From the NCBI GenBank assembly GCA_900768705.1, contig CAAGEB010000133.1, positions 1-9,392 of the forward strand: 9,392 nt of DNA, given 5' to 3'. Origin of the DNA: Oscillospiraceae bacterium. GTDB taxonomy: Bacteria; Bacillota; Clostridia; Oscillospirales; Ruminococcaceae. The translations under genes and the position numbers were made by a program. Shown piece after piece: positions 7,371-9,392 of the stretch (the stretch's first letter is position 1; each line of letters starts with the position of its first letter). The notes under the pieces are model-generated. The model was not told where the DNA came from, searched no databases, and saw only the letters and a list, made by a program, of their open reading frames with translations.

Positions 7371-7454
7371 AATGAATAATTATGGTATCGGCTTCGCTGA
7401 TTGATATTTAAGGCAACACCGTATTTATTCACTGTTCAATATTCATTATTCATT
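7371..7454. repeat. A/T-rich inverted repeat at the right side of the element
   Basis: AATGAATAAT (7371-7380) is repeated in inverted orientation as ATTATTCATT (7445-7454). Related GAATAATG and ATTGAAT motifs occur at 7183-7197, 7369-7374 and 7437-7455. The right end of the larger element is therefore either a second short palindromic unit or a tandem build-up of the terminal sequence. Its exact boundary is uncertain. Confidence 0.45.
7401..7429 (+). promoter_or_regulatory. Candidate weak promoter for pyrK-pyrD
   Basis: TTGATA (7401-7406) and TTTATT (7424-7429) are 17 bp apart, matching the consensus at 5 and 4 of 6 positions. It lies within the putative mobile element and downstream of the post-carB hairpin, so it could supply an independent transcript for pyrK and pyrD. 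In A/T-rich DNA such matches arise by chance; this is a weak call. Confidence 0.25.
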
Positions 7455-7457
7455 AAA

Positions 7458-7482
7458 GATATCCCCGGTTTCGGGGTTTATC
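7458..7482 (+). other. Small hairpin ahead of pyrK
   Basis: CCCCG (7463-7467) pairs with CGGGG (7472-7476) around a GTTT loop. GATA (7458-7461) can pair with TATC (7479-7482) across a small internal loop. No T-run follows, so it is not a classic terminator. It may be a structured part of the pyrK leader; its role is unknown. Confidence 0.4.
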
Positions 7483-7525
7483 GACAGACGGAGTATTATC
7501 TGTATCGGAATAATAAGGAGAGAAA

Positions 7526-8296
7526 ATGAGCTTTTACTGTGACAAGTACACCATTATCGACAAAACCACGCTGGCAAGAGGAATTTATTCCATGGTTGTT
7601 GCTGCCGATGAAATTGCCGATGAAGCAAGCGCAGGACAGTTTGTGAATATATCCGCACCGGGTTTTACACTGCGCAGACCCATTTCTATCTGCGGAATTG
7701 ACAGGGAACATAAAACTCTGCGGTTCGTGTTTGAGGTCAGGGGAAAGGGAACCGAGGCGATTTCCCGGCTTACCGTCGGGGATTCCGTGGATATTCTGGG
7801 ACCGCTGGGAAACGGCTTCCGTATTCCCGAGGGAAAGAAAATAATCGTTGTGGGCGGCGGTATAGGCGTGCCTCCGCTGCTGGAAATATCCCACCGTACC
7901 GGCGAGCTTTGCACCGCAATACTGGGCTTCCGTGATTACAGCAAGATAATTCTGGAGGACGAATTCCGTGACAACGGCACCAATACGATAGTATGTACCG
8001 ACGACGGCTCCGTGGGAGTTAAGGGACAGGTCACATTTCCCCTTGCGGAGGAGCTGGAAAAGGGCGGCTGCGGGGCGGTTATGGCATGCGGCCCCGAGCC
8101 TATGCTGAAAGCTGTTGTGAAGATGTGTGAGCTGTACGATGTTCCTTGTCAGGTTTCACTGGAGCAGAGAATGGGCTGCGGCGTGGGAGCCTGCGTTGTG
8201 TGCAGCTGTATGACGGTTCGCAATGGTCAGGAATTCTATTCCAGAGTATGCAAGGACGGTCCTGTGTTCAATGCGGAAGAAGTTAAGTTCAGCTGA
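7526..8296 (+). CDS. pyrK: Dihydroorotate dehydrogenase B, electron transfer subunit
   Basis: PyrK is the FAD and [2Fe-2S] subunit of the class 1B enzyme. It passes electrons from the FMN of PyrD to NAD+, so orotate formation does not depend on membrane quinones, as suits an anaerobe. AAGGAG (7515-7520) precedes the ATG by 5 nt. At 256 residues the length is normal. The N-terminal ferredoxin-reductase-like beta-barrel contains RRPISI (50-55), the flavin-binding motif. The NAD-binding domain shows VVGGGIGVPPLL (108-119) and ACGPEPML (187-194). The C-terminal cluster motif is Cys218-x4-Cys223-x2-Cys226-x15-Cys242, giving all four ligands; Cys228 is extra. pyrD follows after 18 bp, as expected for subunits of one heterotetramer. 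It is separated from carB by the repeat element. Confidence 0.96.
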   Translation: MSFYCDKYTIIDKTTLARGIYSMVVAADEIADEASAGQFVNISAPGFTLRRPISICGIDREHKTLRFVFEVRGKGTEAISRLTVGDSVDILGPLGNGFRIPEGKKIIVVGGGIGVPPLLEISHRTGELCTAILGFRDYSKIILEDEFRDNGTNTIVCTDDGSVGVKGQVTFPLAEELEKGGCGAVMACGPEPMLKAVVKMCELYDVPCQVSLEQRMGCGVGACVVCSCMTVRNGQEFYSRVCKDGPVFNAEEVKFS

Positions 8297-8300
8297 TTGT

Positions 8301-8307
8301 GGAGAGG
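8301..8307 (+). promoter_or_regulatory. pyrD ribosome binding site
   Basis: GGAGAGG lies 7 nt before ATG at 8315 and sets that codon as the pyrD start. The in-frame TTG at 8297 directly abuts the pyrK stop and would put this site inside the gene, so it is rejected as the start. Confidence 0.85.
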
Positions 8308-8314
8308 TGTAAAT

Positions 8315-9226
8315 ATGGTGGATTTATCGGTAAGAATAGCGGGAGTTGATTTCCCGAACCCTGTTATTGCCGCTTCGGGAACCTACGGAAACGGCGAATG
8401 TTATACGGATTTGTATCCTCTTTCAAAGCTGGGCGGCGTTTCCTGCAAGGGAATGACGATTGAGCCGAAGCTTGGCAATCCTCCGCCCAGAATTGCGGAG
8501 ACCTATTCGGGAATACTCAATTCCGTGGGCTTGCAGAATATAGGCGTACACGGTTTTATTGAGTATTATCTTCCCACTCTCAAAGAGGAGGGAAATGTTA
8601 TTATTGCAAATGTGGCGGGAGCTACGGTGGACGATTATATTGCGGCGGCGGAGGCTCTGGACGCTTCCGATGTGGATATGATTGAGCTGAATATTTCCTG
8701 CCCGAATGTAAAGGCGGGCGGAGCCACATGGGGAGTTACCTGCGAGGGAGCTTCCACGGTGACAAAGGCTGTCCGCAGAGCCACAAAGAAGCCGCTTATC
8801 GTGAAGCTCACGCCGAATGTTACGAATATTACCGAAATAGCAAAGGCGGTTGAAGCGGAGGGTGCAGACTGTCTTTCCATGATAAACACTTTGCTGGGAA
8901 TGAGAATTGACATCAGAACCCGCCGACCCATACTCAAGAACAATATGGGCGGTTTAAGCGGTCCTGCTGTGTTCCCCGTGGCAGTGAGAATGGTTCATCA
9001 GTGCTATAAGGCGGTGAATATCCCGATAATCGGTATGGGCGGTATTTCCACATGGGAGGACGCTGTGGAGATGATGCTGGCGGGTGCGACTGCCGTTCAG
9101 ATCGGCACGGCGATTTTCACCGACCCCTATGCTCCGGTTAAGGTGATTGACGGTCTGGAGGAGTATATGGAGGAGAACGGCATAAAGAGCCTGTCGGAAA
9201 TTATCGGGCAGTGCCGGGAATGGTGA
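8315..9226 (+). CDS. pyrD: Dihydroorotate dehydrogenase B, catalytic subunit
   Basis: PyrD oxidises dihydroorotate to orotate on FMN, the fourth step of the pathway. With PyrK it forms the NAD-dependent class 1B enzyme. The ATG chosen gives 303 residues, close to the family norm of about 300-311. Seen in order are SGTYG (21-25), SCKGMT with Lys45 (43-48), LNSVGLQNIG (68-77) for substrate and flavin contacts, and NISCPNVK (126-133) with Cys129 as the catalytic base of class 1 enzymes. Then come VKLTPN (163-168), GGLSGPA (212-218), and the phosphate-binding pair GMGGIS (240-245) and GTAIF (264-268). The TIM-barrel is complete and no N-terminal membrane helix is present, which excludes the quinone-linked class 2. 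It is the last gene recognised in the window. Confidence 0.97.
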   Translation: MVDLSVRIAGVDFPNPVIAASGTYGNGECYTDLYPLSKLGGVSCKGMTIEPKLGNPPPRIAETYSGILNSVGLQNIGVHGFIEYYLPTLKEEGNVIIANVAGATVDDYIAAAEALDASDVDMIELNISCPNVKAGGATWGVTCEGASTVTKAVRRATKKPLIVKLTPNVTNITEIAKAVEAEGADCLSMINTLLGMRIDIRTRRPILKNNMGGLSGPAVFPVAVRMVHQCYKAVNIPIIGMGGISTWEDAVEMMLAGATAVQIGTAIFTDPYAPVKVIDGLEEYMEENGIKSLSEIIGQCREW

Positions 9227-9241
9227 CCCGGGAGCCCCGGG
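9227..9241 (+). other. GC-only hairpin immediately after pyrD
   Basis: CCCGGG (9227-9232) and CCCGGG (9236-9241) flank AGC and form a 6-bp, all-GC stem that begins directly at the base after the pyrD stop. There is no T-run, so it is not a standard intrinsic terminator. It could act as a 3' stabilising or pausing structure, or mark the edge of an inserted repeat. Confidence 0.5.
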
Positions 9242-9334
9242 GGGTAGTTCCCAACGATACTCTGCAATGTGGATTAGTCTGTGCCTGTAAGGTAATAAGT
9301 CTGTTCTTTTCAGTGGACACCCACCCCCGCCTGT

Positions 9335-9380
9335 GTGACCGCCTTTAATGCGCAGCGTCGTGCTGCGCTTGGGCGGTCAC
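9335..9380. repeat. Nested perfect inverted repeat downstream of pyrD
   Basis: GTGACCGCC (9335-9343) pairs with GGCGGTCAC (9372-9380). Inside it GCGCAGC (9350-9356) pairs with GCTGCGC (9362-9368) around loop GTCGT. The two perfect stems (9 and 7 bp) are separated by a small internal loop (six and three bases). No T-run follows before the window ends 12 bases later. It may be part of a structured RNA, a palindromic repeat, or a transcription barrier; I cannot assign a family. The flanking 9242-9334 has no coding region I can support. Confidence 0.6.
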
Positions 9381-9392
9381 CGTGCAACATCG

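Larger units (their letters stand above)
7183..7444. mobile_element. Putative miniature inverted-repeat element
   Basis: This non-coding 262-bp segment has imperfect 15-bp terminal inverted repeats: GAATATTGAATAATG (7183-7197) against CACTGTTCAATATTC (7430-7444), 13 of 15 complementary. Inside lie a long inverted repeat (7197-7355) and further GAATAATG-type motifs. It encodes no recognisable protein, and the gene organisation on both sides is undisturbed. These traits fit a MITE-like or palindromic repeat mobilised in trans, but I cannot see a clear target-site duplication, and the true ends could extend to about 7455. The identification is inference from structure. Confidence 0.5.

Noticed and set aside
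9333..9392. Group II intron 5' end suggested by GTGTG at 9333-9337
   Set aside because: The first bases resemble the intron start consensus, but they are largely inside a perfect hairpin and the following sequence does not resemble a domain I that I recognise. Too little sequence remains to judge.
9230..9392. 6S RNA, SRP RNA, tmRNA or T-box assignment for the 3' region
   Set aside because: I could not find the conserved motifs of SRP RNA, tmRNA or T-box, and could not build a convincing 6S closing stem. Left as unidentified structure.
1..9392. CRISPR array, tRNA or rRNA genes, phage or defence system
   Set aside because: No regularly spaced repeats, no tRNA cloverleaf or rRNA-like sequence, and no accessory protein genes were seen.

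Overview
The window holds a six-gene de novo pyrimidine (UMP) biosynthesis cluster, all on the + strand, in the order pyrC - pyrF - carA - carB - (410-bp gap) - pyrK - pyrD. The genome is probably a Gram-positive anaerobe of the class Clostridia, perhaps Ruminococcus-like (family Oscillospiraceae). Four things suggest this: strong AGGAG-type ribosome binding sites before the genes, a perfect consensus vegetative promoter, an NAD-linked class 1B dihydroorotate dehydrogenase (PyrK plus PyrD), and the long 'type 2' OMP decarboxylase. The genus is inference only.

Layout. Positions 1-340 contain no gene I can support. They hold a cluster of strong palindromes (20-117), a terminator-like hairpin (about 251-285) and an A/T-rich stretch ahead of the promoter. 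A perfect TTGACA-N17-TATAAT promoter (341-369) starts a leader of about 200 nt. That leader ends in an intrinsic terminator (507-533), and an upstream segment (455-467) is complementary to the terminator's 5' arm, so the operon looks controlled by transcription attenuation. pyrC, pyrF, carA and carB follow with short gaps or a 1-nt overlap. After carB come a hairpin followed by T5 (7123-7163), then a roughly 262-bp non-coding element with imperfect terminal inverted repeats and a long internal inverted repeat, resembling a miniature transposable element. pyrK and pyrD follow. The last 166 bases have no gene but contain two strong inverted repeats and may belong to a structured RNA or another repeat.

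Function. CarA and CarB make carbamoyl phosphate, PyrC closes carbamoyl aspartate to dihydroorotate, PyrD and PyrK oxidise it to orotate using NAD+, and PyrF decarboxylates OMP to UMP. Aspartate transcarbamoylase (pyrB), orotate phosphoribosyltransferase (pyrE) and the regulator pyrR are not in the window. The coding content is ordinary. The parts worth a second look are the leader, the element that splits the operon, and the unexplained 3' end.
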